Origin: JAKZSU01 sp047517485
GTDB taxonomy: Bacteria > Pseudomonadota > Alphaproteobacteria > UBA7887
Length of the DNA: 18,396 nt
Reading direction: 5' to 3'
Assembly (NCBI GenBank): GCA_047517485.1
Contig: JAKZSU010000164.1
Coordinates: 1-18,396, forward strand
Below are positions 1 to 6,518 of this stretch, in pieces; position 1 is the stretch's first letter, and each line of letters starts with the position of its first letter. Below the pieces are notes generated by a model. That model was not told the origin of the DNA. It made no database searches and saw only the letters and a list, made by a program, of their open reading frames with translations. Made by a program: the position numbers and the translations under genes.

Positions 1-24
1 CAGATATAGGTCCACGGTGTACAT
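1..24 (-). CDS. istA: IS21-family transposase IstA, N-terminal fragment (cut by window edge)
   Basis: Only eight codons are visible, reading MYTVDLYL. IstA proteins of the IS21 family typically begin M-(Y/F)-(S/T)-x-x-(L/V)-Y followed by an Arg-rich helix of the DNA-binding domain, and this fits. A GGGAGG lies directly against the ATG at 24-22. An in-frame GTG nine bases further in (15-13) would have better Shine-Dalgarno spacing, so the true start may be that codon. The call rests on a very short peptide plus the IS21-like leader upstream. Confidence 0.45.
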
Positions 25-138
25 CCTCCCGCCTTCCATCTCAAAAAAGATCGAAGGCTACAGGTGGCAGAGTTTTACTCCGCCCGCGGCTGGGAAATCC
101 CGCCGCTTCCGTGGACTAATTTGTCACCGCCGTTCTCA
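1..138 (-). mobile_element. Left terminal region of an IS21-family insertion sequence (partial)
   Basis: Read on the minus strand, this stretch runs from a TG-starting end at about position 138 to a strong GGGAGG and the first codons of an istA-like gene at 24, then leaves the window. The non-coding leader holds imperfect repeats of about 20 bases: the copy starting gcggtgacaaa and the copy starting gcggagtaaaa both end in ccac, with a third related gcggga segment between them. IS21 elements carry such multiple terminal transposase-binding repeats and TG...CA ends. The outer boundary at 138 is inferred from the TG dinucleotide. The other end and any target duplication lie outside the window. 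Confidence 0.5.
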
Positions 139-164
139 GACCACTCATCGTGTCAGGAGTAGGT

Positions 165-383
165 ATGGAGAATTTCCCGAATCGCTATTTGCTGTCGGAC
201 GAAATCGCTCACGACTTCCTCATGGGGAGCGATCACTGGCACCTAATTCTTGACGACTCGACGATCGACGTGCTCCGTCTGCATTTCACCGATGGGAAGC
301 TGTCAAAAATCATTCGCGTGAGGACGCCGGAAATGCCGCCCAAACGGTGGGGCGCGATCGCGCCGTCGATCGTCCCGACCTAG
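165..383 (+). CDS. Small hypothetical protein, 72 aa
   Basis: I do not recognise this protein. An AGGAG at 154-158 sits six bases before the ATG at 165, a better start than the GTG at 150. The first 50 residues have a normal soluble-protein composition, rich in Asp, His, Leu and Ile and poor in Arg and Pro, and the segment is less GC-rich than its surroundings, so it does not look like an antisense shadow. The last 20 residues are Pro/Arg-rich and come from much more GC-rich DNA, which could mean a disrupted C-terminus. Its stop overlaps the 3' end of the convergent cupin gene by four bases. The presumed IS21 end lies only 26 bases upstream of the start codon, so any native promoter has probably been displaced. 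Confidence 0.45.
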   Translation: MENFPNRYLLSDEIAHDFLMGSDHWHLILDDSTIDVLRLHFTDGKLSKIIRVRTPEMPPKRWGAIAPSIVPT

Positions 384-706
384 TGGTCCGCCGCGTCCTC
401 GACCATGAACAGCACGACCTTCTCGCCTTTCGCCACGCTCGCCATGTGCTTGTCGGTCTCTTCGGCGCGAATGAACAGGGCGTCGCCGGCTTCGTAGGTT
501 ACCGGGGTGCCGCTGAAATCGATGGTGACCCGGCCCTCGACGACATAGCCGACGTGGCCCTTGCGGCACCAATCGGGTTCGACGAGTTGGTCGGTGAACT
601 CGACCAGGCGGACCACGCGGCCGTCTTGTTCGAAGCGCTTGAAGCGGGCGCCGGGCAGCGGTGACTGCCATTCCAGCGTGTCGAAGTCGATTAGTCGGCT
701 ATCCAC
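380..706 (-). CDS. Single-domain cupin protein, 108 aa
   Basis: Small beta-barrel cupin (Cupin_2-like), probably cytoplasmic because no signal peptide is visible. Motif 1 is recognisable around residues 50-65 (KGHVGYVVEG then FSG) and keeps one His (51) and a Glu (57), but the usual first His of HxH is absent. Motif 2 lies near residues 71-91 with G74 and H87. Metal binding is therefore uncertain. I chose the GTG at 706 because a GAGGG (715-719) precedes it by eight bases. The longer reading from a TTG at 733 adds nine residues without a good ribosome site. The gene stands alone, and no substrate can be assigned; comparable small cupins often bind sugars or act as regulators. Confidence 0.75.
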   Translation of the reverse strand: MDSRLIDFDTLEWQSPLPGARFKRFEQDGRVVRLVEFTDQLVEPDWCRKGHVGYVVEGRVTIDFSGTPVTYEAGDALFIRAEETDKHMASVAKGEKVVLFMVEDAADH

Positions 707-714
707 TTTGTGTT

Positions 715-719
715 CCCTC
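715..719 (-). promoter_or_regulatory. Ribosome binding site of the cupin gene
   Basis: GAGGG on the minus strand lies eight bases before the GTG at 706-704. It favours that start over the upstream in-frame TTG at 733. Confidence 0.5.
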
Positions 720-742
720 ACCTCTGTTGCCAATTATCATAT

Positions 743-800
743 CATAGTTCCGGGGACACAGTACTGCATAGTTCCGGGGACACATAGTTCCGGGGACACA
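743..800 (+). repeat. Three copies of an 18-bp direct repeat (catagttccggggacaca)
   Basis: Identical 18-base units occur at 743-760, 767-784 and 783-800. The first two are separated by gtactg. The last two share the terminal 'ca'. After the third copy comes gtgctgaatt, a variant of the gtactg that follows copy one. The block sits in the non-coding gap upstream of the cupin gene. From memory, closely similar GTTCCGGGGACA strings flank REP-associated tyrosine transposase (RAYT) genes in other bacteria, but no such transposase is in the window, so this would be a remnant. The link to RAYTs is inference. Confidence 0.75.
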
Positions 801-964
801 GTGCTGAATTGTTATTTAGGCGGGGCCATAATCGGGGGCGCCGAGCCTATGTTCCGCGCGGATTTAAAGAGCGTTCACGCGCCACGCAGGCTGGCCTCGC
901 ATAAGCTCGGGCGCGCGGTCGCGCTTGCCGAGCGGTAATGAGTTGCACTCATTACCGCTCGGTA
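801..964. other. Non-coding stretch between the repeat block and the PBP gene
   Basis: No convincing reading frame is present. The stretch contains short inverted repeats near 905-933 and the perfect hairpin at 928-962. The segment 804-866 is relatively AT-rich with no recognisable gene. It is the 3' flank of the penicillin-binding protein gene and the distal 5' flank of the cupin gene. Confidence 0.6.
928..962 (-). terminator. Perfect 16-bp hairpin just after the PBP stop codon
   Basis: ccgagcggtaatgagt (928-943) and its exact reverse complement (947-962) are separated by a three-base loop (tgc). On the minus strand the hairpin begins two bases after the TAA of the PBP gene, where a terminator or 3' stabilising structure of the long operon would be expected. 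No U-tract follows on either strand, so it is not a canonical intrinsic terminator. It could equally be a palindrome of mobile origin. The arm ccgagc (928-933) can also pair with gctcgg at 905-910 in an alternative weaker hairpin. Confidence 0.5.
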
Positions 965-3112
965 TTAGCGCGCCGCCCAAATTCCGACTCTTTCCTGGCG
1001 GGCCCGGGTTTCCGCTGCCTTGAGATCGCCCGGGGCATCGCCGGTGGCGCGCGCGCCGCCGTTGAACAGGACCACTTCGGACAGGTCGTAGCCGCCGACC
1101 TCGCAGCGGTGGGCGGCGCCGGCGAAGGGGACGCAGGCGACCTCGCGGCCGCCGATATAGCTGTTCATGTCGCTTGCGAAGCGGCCGCCCTCGCCGACCA
1201 CCCCGGCGAGTCGGACCCGGCGCCCGTCGAATTCGAGGGTCGCGGTATCGATCACGCCGGGAACACCGATCACGGTTTGTATCGGCGGGGGTGCCGGCGC
1301 CGGCGCGACCTCGGGGATCGGCGCCGGGTCCGGGTCGGGCGCGGGAGCCGGCGCGACCGGCACGGCTTCCACCGCCGCCACCGCCGTCGCGCCGTGGGCG
1401 GCGGCGACGAAGTCGCGCCAGATTCGCGCCGGGATGGTGCCGCCGGTGACCTTGTCGGTCGGGCTGTTGTCGTCGTTGCCGATCCAGACGCCGACCACCA
1501 GATCGCCGGTGAAGCCGACGAACCAGGCGTCGCGATGATCCTGGCTGGTGCCGGTCTTGCCGGCGACCGGCCGGTCGAGGGACGCCGCGCGCCCGGTGCC
1601 ATTGGCCACCACCTCGCGCAACAGGGCACGCATAGTTCCGGCTTGAGTTAGCGGGGCCGCCGTCGCGGCGACCGCGGCGCGGCGATAGAGCGGCTTGTCG
1701 GCGACCGAAATCGCGCTCACGCCGTGGGCCTCGACCCGGCTCACCCCGGCGGCGATGGCGGCGTAAGCCGCGGTCATCTCAAGCAAGGTGGTCGACGGGG
1801 TGCCCAGCGCGATGGCGAGATCGGGCTCCATCGCCGCCGTCACGCCGAGGCGGCGGGCGGTCTCGATCACCCGCTTGGGGCCGACCTCGTCGGTGAGTTG
1901 CACGGCGATGCTGTTGATCGAGCGCGCGAAGGCCTCGCGCAAGGTGAGTGGGCCGCAAAATCGGCCGTCATAGTTTTTCGGCGTCCAAGTGCCGAAGCGC
2001 AGCGGCCGATCTTGAAAAATCGTGTCGGGGGTCATCCCGGCCTCGAAGGCGGTTAAATAGACAAACAATTTGAACAGCGAGCCCGCCGGCCGGCGCGCCT
2101 GGGTCGCGCGGTTGAACTGGCTCGCCCGCCAATCGCCGCCACCGACCATGGCGAGGACCGCGCCGTCGGGCGCCAGCGCGACCAAGGCGGCCTGGCCGAA
2201 CCGCCGCGCCTCGCCCTCGCTCGCCAGCCAGTGCGCGACGGTGGCTTGCGCGAGATCCTGCAATGCCGGATCGAGGGTGGTGTGGACGGTGAAATTACCT
2301 TGCACGGCACCAAGCACGCCGCGGACTTCGCCGTAGGCCCAGTCGGCGAAATAATTGCGCCCGGGATCGGTCGCCGCGGCGGGCGCCAGCCGGGCTGGCG
2401 CCACAGCGGATTCGGTCTCGGAAAGGGCGCCGGTCTCGACCATGGCGCGCAGCACGATTTCGGCGCGGGCTTGGGCCGCCGCCGGATCACGGGTCGGCGC
2501 GAGTCGCGACGGCGCACGGATCAGCCCGGCGAGCAGCGCCGACTCGGACAGGGTGAGTTCGCTCGCCGGCTTGTCAAAATAGCGCCGCGCGGCGGCATCG
2601 ACGCCATAGGCACCGGCGCCGAAATAAACCCGATCCAAATAGAGCGACAGGATCTCGTCCTTGCTCAGGCGGCCTTCGAGCCACACCGCGATCATCGCTT
2701 CCTGGACCTTGCGCGCGATCGAGCGCTCGGGACTCAGGAACATCACCTTGGCGAGCTGCTGGGTGATCGTGCTGCCGCCCTGGTGGATGCCGCCGGCGCG
2801 CAAATTGGCCGACAAGGCCCGCAAAATGCCGCGCGGGTCGACCCCGTCATGGTCGCGGAAGCGGCGATCCTCGATCGCGATCACCGCGTCGATGAGATGG
2901 CCGGGGAGGTCGGCAACCGATAGGCGGCGCCCGGTCAGCACGCCACGTCCGGCGAACACCGCGCCGTCCGCCGCCTCGAGGATCACCGCCGGCTGGGTCG
3001 GCGGATCGAGCAAGCGCGGCACCGGCAAGGTAAAACCGTAATAGGCGAGGACGCCGAGCACGCCGAGGCTACCCAACACCACCAGACGGATTATGAAGCG
3101 GATCGATCCCAC
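965..3112 (-). CDS. Class A penicillin-binding protein (PBP1A/1C type) with C-terminal SNase-like domain, 715 aa
   Basis: Bifunctional peptidoglycan synthase anchored by one N-terminal membrane helix (about residues 5-27). The glycosyltransferase domain shows EDRRF at 81-85 and GGSTITQQ at 112-119. The transpeptidase domain shows the catalytic S345-x-x-K348, S398-I-N400 and K519-T-G-T522. A Pro/Ala-rich linker (about 583-610) leads to a C-terminal domain (about 612-713) that matches the staphylococcal-nuclease-like pattern: ID..TLEFDGRRVRLAG, IGGREVAC, CEVGGYDL and a final ERVGIW. The usual D-A-P-E and Y-G-R catalytic positions are not kept (VVGEG and AGAAHR instead), so this domain is probably non-catalytic. 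The start is a GTG with GGAGG five bases upstream. It follows livF by 12 bases in the same direction. Confidence 0.93.
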   Translation of the reverse strand: MGSIRFIIRLVVLGSLGVLGVLAYYGFTLPVPRLLDPPTQPAVILEAADGAVFAGRGVLTGRRLSVADLPGHLIDAVIAIEDRRFRDHDGVDPRGILRALSANLRAGGIHQGGSTITQQLAKVMFLSPERSIARKVQEAMIAVWLEGRLSKDEILSLYLDRVYFGAGAYGVDAAARRYFDKPASELTLSESALLAGLIRAPSRLAPTRDPAAAQARAEIVLRAMVETGALSETESAVAPARLAPAAATDPGRNYFADWAYGEVRGVLGAVQGNFTVHTTLDPALQDLAQATVAHWLASEGEARRFGQAALVALAPDGAVLAMVGGGDWRASQFNRATQARRPAGSLFKLFVYLTAFEAGMTPDTIFQDRPLRFGTWTPKNYDGRFCGPLTLREAFARSINSIAVQLTDEVGPKRVIETARRLGVTAAMEPDLAIALGTPSTTLLEMTAAYAAIAAGVSRVEAHGVSAISVADKPLYRRAAVAATAAPLTQAGTMRALLREVVANGTGRAASLDRPVAGKTGTSQDHRDAWFVGFTGDLVVGVWIGNDDNSPTDKVTGGTIPARIWRDFVAAAHGATAVAAVEAVPVAPAPAPDPDPAPIPEVAPAPAPPPIQTVIGVPGVIDTATLEFDGRRVRLAGVVGEGGRFASDMNSYIGGREVACVPFAGAAHRCEVGGYDLSEVVLFNGGARATGDAPGDLKAAETRARQERVGIWAAR

Positions 3113-3117
3113 ACCAG

Positions 3118-3122
3118 CCTCC
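3118..3122 (-). promoter_or_regulatory. Ribosome binding site of the PBP gene
   Basis: GGAGG lies five bases before the GTG at 3112-3110 and fixes that start. It falls in the 12-base gap after the livF stop codon, so translation of the PBP can follow directly on the transporter message. Confidence 0.6.
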
Positions 3123-3124
3123 GA

Positions 3125-3838
3125 TTACACCGCGAGATAGCGGCCGCGCACCTCGTCATTCGCCTTCAAGGCCTCGATTGTATCGCGGAACACGATGTGC
3201 CCCTTGTCGATGATCACGGCATGACTGGCGATGGTGAGGCAGAAATGCATGTTCTGCTCGGCGAGCAGGACGGTCACGCCACCGTCGCGAAGGCGGCGGA
3301 TGAGATCGCCGATCTGTCGCACGATGAGTGGTGCCAAGCCCTCCGACGGCTCGTCGAGCAACAGCACCGCCGGATTGCCCATCAAGGTACGGGCAATGGT
3401 GAGCATTTGCTGCTCGCCGCCGGAAAGCCGTCCGGCGATCCGGGCGCGCAGGTCGGCGACGACGGGAAAGGCGTCGTAAACCGTGTCCAAGGTCCACGGG
3501 GTCTCGCCATCCGCGCCCGGTTTGGCGGCAATGACGAGATTGTCCTCGACCGTATGCTCGGGAAAGATTTGTCGATCCTCGGGGACATAACCAACACCGG
3601 CGCGGGCGATGCGGTGGGGTCGGGCACCGGTGACGTCGTGTCCGCGCACGGTGACGCGGCCAACGCGCGGCGGCGCCAATCCGGCAAGCGCTTTGAAGGT
3701 CGTGCTTTTCCCCGCCCCGTTGCGCCCGAGCAGGGCCAGGGTCTGTCCCGCCTCGACCGCGAGCGAAACACCGAACAGAATTTGGCTCGCGCCATAGAAC
3801 ACGTCGAGTCCCTCGGCTTCGAGGATTGGGCCGTTCAT
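3125..3838 (-). CDS. livF: LivF-like ABC transporter ATP-binding protein, 237 aa
   Basis: Cytoplasmic ATPase of a branched-chain amino acid type (HAAT family) importer. Walker A GRNGAGKST is at 38-46, the signature LSGGEQQM at 138-145, Walker B with LLLDEPSEGL at 159-168, and a switch-region LLAEQNMHF near 191. The SEGLAP after Walker B and the AEQN switch are characteristic of LivF rather than LivG. The length matches the family. Its ATG overlaps the stop of livG in an ATGA arrangement, which suggests translational coupling of the two ATPases. LivF-type subunits serve transporters for many carboxylates, amides and amino acids, so the name does not fix the substrate. Confidence 0.93.
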   Translation of the reverse strand: MNGPILEAEGLDVFYGASQILFGVSLAVEAGQTLALLGRNGAGKSTTFKALAGLAPPRVGRVTVRGHDVTGARPHRIARAGVGYVPEDRQIFPEHTVEDNLVIAAKPGADGETPWTLDTVYDAFPVVADLRARIAGRLSGGEQQMLTIARTLMGNPAVLLLDEPSEGLAPLIVRQIGDLIRRLRDGGVTVLLAEQNMHFCLTIASHAVIIDKGHIVFRDTIEALKANDEVRGRYLAV

Positions 3839-4587
3839 GGCCCCTCGCCCTCGGCGACGCCGAGATAAGCGTCGATCACCGCTGGGTGGCCGCGAATTTC
3901 AGCCGCCGTGCCTTCCGCCAGGACCGCGCCATAGACCAGCACGCGGATGCTCTCGGCGACCTCGAATACGATATCCATATCGTGCTCAATGAAAATCAGC
4001 GTCATCTGTTCCGCCTGCCAAAGTCCGCGCACCCGCTCGATCATTTGCCAGCGCTCCTCCGGACCCATTCCCGCTGTCGGCTCGTCGAGCAGCAGCAGAC
4101 GCGGCTCAAGCGCCAGCGCCAGCGCGATATCGAGCAACTTCTGGTCGCCGTGACTGAGATGCGCCGCCTCGGTCCGGGCGACCGCGCCGAGCCCGATCAT
4201 GTCGATGATCTCGTGCGCCCGGGTGCGCGCTCCCGCGGTCTCGAAGCGTCCCGCGACGCGCAACATCTCGCGACGGTGCGACAATACCGCCGCCATCAGC
4301 GACTGCTCGACGGTGAGACTGGGAAACAGGCTGGCGACCTGGAACGCGCGCCCGACGCCGCGGCGGACAATCTCGGTCTCATCGAGCCCGGCGATGTTCT
4401 CGCCATCGAAAACGATGCGCCCGGAATCCGGTTTCAACTTGCCGGAGATCAAATTGAACAAGGTCGTCTTGCCGGCGCCGTTGGGTCCGATCACCGCACT
4501 CAGGCTGCCGGGCGAGAAATCCAGCGACACGGCATCGGTCGCGAGTACGCCGCCGAAGGCCTTGGTGACATTATCCAGCCTAAGCAT
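3835..4587 (-). CDS. livG: LivG-like ABC transporter ATP-binding protein, 250 aa
   Basis: Second ATPase of the importer. Walker A GPNGAGKT is at 34-41, the signature LSHGDQK at 144-150 (the LSHG form typical of LivG), Walker B LLLLDEP at 164-170, and the switch EHDMD at 201-205. The C-terminus carries the LivG-type extension ending near AYLG. I chose the ATG at 4587, preceded by AAGAAGG about six bases away. The reading frame extends 20 codons further but that part is only the 3' end of livM in another frame. It overlaps livM by eight bases and livF by four. Confidence 0.93.
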   Translation of the reverse strand: MLRLDNVTKAFGGVLATDAVSLDFSPGSLSAVIGPNGAGKTTLFNLISGKLKPDSGRIVFDGENIAGLDETEIVRRGVGRAFQVASLFPSLTVEQSLMAAVLSHRREMLRVAGRFETAGARTRAHEIIDMIGLGAVARTEAAHLSHGDQKLLDIALALALEPRLLLLDEPTAGMGPEERWQMIERVRGLWQAEQMTLIFIEHDMDIVFEVAESIRVLVYGAVLAEGTAAEIRGHPAVIDAYLGVAEGEGP

Positions 4588-5569
4588 CGGCGGCCTTCTT
4601 TTTGGCGCGCCGGCGCAGCGCCAGCCAGACGAAATCGGCCAGACCACGGCGCAGCCCGAGTGCGAAGAACAGAATCACCACGCCGAGCACCAGCCCGTAG
4701 TACCGGGTATGCGCGGTCACCACGGCGTTGAGGATCTCGAAAATGAAGGCACCGACCACCGGCCCGAGAAAGGTCTGCATGCCGCCCAGCAGAATCATAA
4801 ACAGAGGTTCGGCGGATTTCGCCCAGAACGCCCATTCGGGAAAGGCGCCGATATCGAGCAAGGTTTGCAGCATGCCAGCGACCGACGCCATCGCGCCGGC
4901 GATGACGAAAGCGATCCACTGGTAGAGCTTGACCTTGAGGCCGAGGAACGCCGCGCGGTCGGGATTGTCGCGCATCATGCGAAGCGCGTAACCGAACGGC
5001 GACTCGACAATCTGGCGCAGGATCAAGGCGCAGACGATCGCGATCGCGGCGCAAAACATATACATGTGGCCGGGCTCGGTGAGATCGATGCCGACAAACA
5101 CCGGCTTGGGAAAGCCCCCCATCAGTCCCTGGTCGCCGCCGGTGATCGGCACCGCGGCGAGGATCGCGCTGTAGAGCACCATCTGAAACGCAAGCGTCAG
5201 AAACGAGAAGTAGATCGTTTGCGCGCGCACGCAGATTGCCCCGATCACCGCCGCGAGCGCGGCGGATACGACGATCCCGAGCCCCAGGCCGAGCGGCACC
5301 GCCCAGGCGCTTTCGGCATCGACCAGACGCGACTGCATGAACAGGCCGAAGACATAGGCACCGGCGGCGAAGAACGCCGCGTGACCGAACGAGACCAACC
5401 CGAGATAGCCAATAAGCAGATTCAATGACAGAGCGAAAATGCTGAAAATACAAGTCTTTAAGATGATATCGTGAATACCTGGATCAGGAATGATCCGATA
5501 CGCCACGGCGAGTGCAACGAAGACCGCGATCCCCACCAATCCATCGCGTACGAACCCGGACGCCGGCAT
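4580..5569 (-). CDS. livM: LivM-like ABC transporter permease, 329 aa
   Basis: Inner-membrane permease with roughly eight to ten hydrophobic segments. Family hallmarks are GYLGLVSFGHAAFF at 54-67, TGGDQGLMGG at 143-152, and the cytoplasmic coupling loop PFGYALRMMRDNPDRAAFLG at 191-210, which docks onto the ATPases. The length is usual for LivM. The C-terminal tail is basic (RRRAKKK). Four bases separate its ATG from the livH stop codon, so the permease pair is co-translated. Confidence 0.93.
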   Translation of the reverse strand: MPASGFVRDGLVGIAVFVALAVAYRIIPDPGIHDIILKTCIFSIFALSLNLLIGYLGLVSFGHAAFFAAGAYVFGLFMQSRLVDAESAWAVPLGLGLGIVVSAALAAVIGAICVRAQTIYFSFLTLAFQMVLYSAILAAVPITGGDQGLMGGFPKPVFVGIDLTEPGHMYMFCAAIAIVCALILRQIVESPFGYALRMMRDNPDRAAFLGLKVKLYQWIAFVIAGAMASVAGMLQTLLDIGAFPEWAFWAKSAEPLFMILLGGMQTFLGPVVGAFIFEILNAVVTAHTRYYGLVLGVVILFFALGLRRGLADFVWLALRRRAKKKAADA

Positions 5570-5573
5570 CGGC

Positions 5574-6479
5574 TCAGCTTTCCGCCTGGCCGAACAGACC
5601 CTGGGGACGCAGGATCAGCACCAGGCACATAACCAGGAACATCAGGCCGTCGGTAAAAAGCGGAAAGCCGATCGCGCCGAACGAACGCGCCATTCCGATC
5701 AAGACCGCCGCGACGAACGCGCCGCCGATCGATCCCATGCCGCCGATCACGGTGACGATGAAAGATTCGATGACGATCGAGAATCCCATCCCCGACGAAA
5801 TCGACCGCTCGCTCGCCGCCAGCGCGCCGCCGAGACCAGCGAGCAGGCTACCGAGGGCGAACACCCCGGCATAGACCAGCGTCGTATTGATGCCGAGCGC
5901 GGAGACCATTTGCGGATTGTGCGCCGCGGCGCGGACGATTTTGCCGAACCGGGTTCGCCGCATGATCAGCCACAGGAAGACCGCGACCGCGACGCTGGCG
6001 CCGATCAGGAAGAGATGGAACGGCGGCACGATTGCCCCGGCGAAGAACAGCGGCCGCACCCGGAACAGATCCGGCACACCGAGACTAGACAGGAACTCGT
6101 CGCCCCAGATGATGATCACCAGATCATCGACAATCAGGATAAAGGCGTAGCAGACGAGCAATTGCACCAGCACGTCGGCGCGGTAGATTCGGCTCAGAAA
6201 ACCGCGTTCGAAGGCGATGCCGATCACCGCCGTCCCGAGCGCCGCGGCAATCACGCCGATGGTGAAACTGCCGCTCAAGGCAATCGCCGTGTGGGCGAGA
6301 TAAGCGCCCAGCATGTAAAATGTGCCGTGGGCGAAATTGATCACCCCGAGGACACCGAAAATGAGCGTCAGGCCCGAGGCGACGAGAAACAGCAGCATGC
6401 CGATCTTCAGACCGCCGACAGTCTGAAAGACGACGCACGACGGGGTCGCCAAGCACTCGCCGAGGGCGGTCAGTTCCAC
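5574..6479 (-). CDS. livH: LivH-like ABC transporter permease, 301 aa
   Basis: Partner permease of LivM. The hallmark GVINFAHGTFYMLGAY at 44-60 is typical of LivH. Further helices follow, and the coupling loop reads RRTRFGKIVRAAAHNPQMVSALG near the middle of the protein in two adjacent segments. The N-terminal 20 residues, with two cysteines, are unusual but short. It is 39 bases downstream of the binding-protein gene. With LivM, LivG, LivF and the Tat-exported binding protein it makes a complete importer. Confidence 0.92.
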   Translation of the reverse strand: MELTALGECLATPSCVVFQTVGGLKIGMLLFLVASGLTLIFGVLGVINFAHGTFYMLGAYLAHTAIALSGSFTIGVIAAALGTAVIGIAFERGFLSRIYRADVLVQLLVCYAFILIVDDLVIIIWGDEFLSSLGVPDLFRVRPLFFAGAIVPPFHLFLIGASVAVAVFLWLIMRRTRFGKIVRAAAHNPQMVSALGINTTLVYAGVFALGSLLAGLGGALAASERSISSGMGFSIVIESFIVTVIGGMGSIGGAFVAAVLIGMARSFGAIGFPLFTDGLMFLVMCLVLILRPQGLFGQAES

Positions 6480-6518
6480 GCGGTCGCTCCTGACTGGCCG
6501 GAGACTCTAGCCGGAGCC

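Noticed and set aside
17..253. 78-codon open frame on + over the IS21 end and small gene
   Set aside because: Arg/Ser/Pro-rich translation with no ribosome site, spanning an apparent IS boundary; the frame starting at 165 has a better site and composition.
743..800. CRISPR array
   Set aside because: The repeats are 18 bp with a six-base spacer and then a two-base overlap, with no spacers of CRISPR length and no cas genes.
1631..1641. catagttccgg inside the PBP gene, matching part of the 18-bp repeat
   Set aside because: Only 11 bases match and the site is within conserved coding sequence, so chance is the simplest explanation.
4199..5428. 409-codon open frame on + opposite livG and livM
   Set aside because: Low-complexity Arg/His/Glu-rich translation without recognisable domains; the minus strand holds the real transporter genes.
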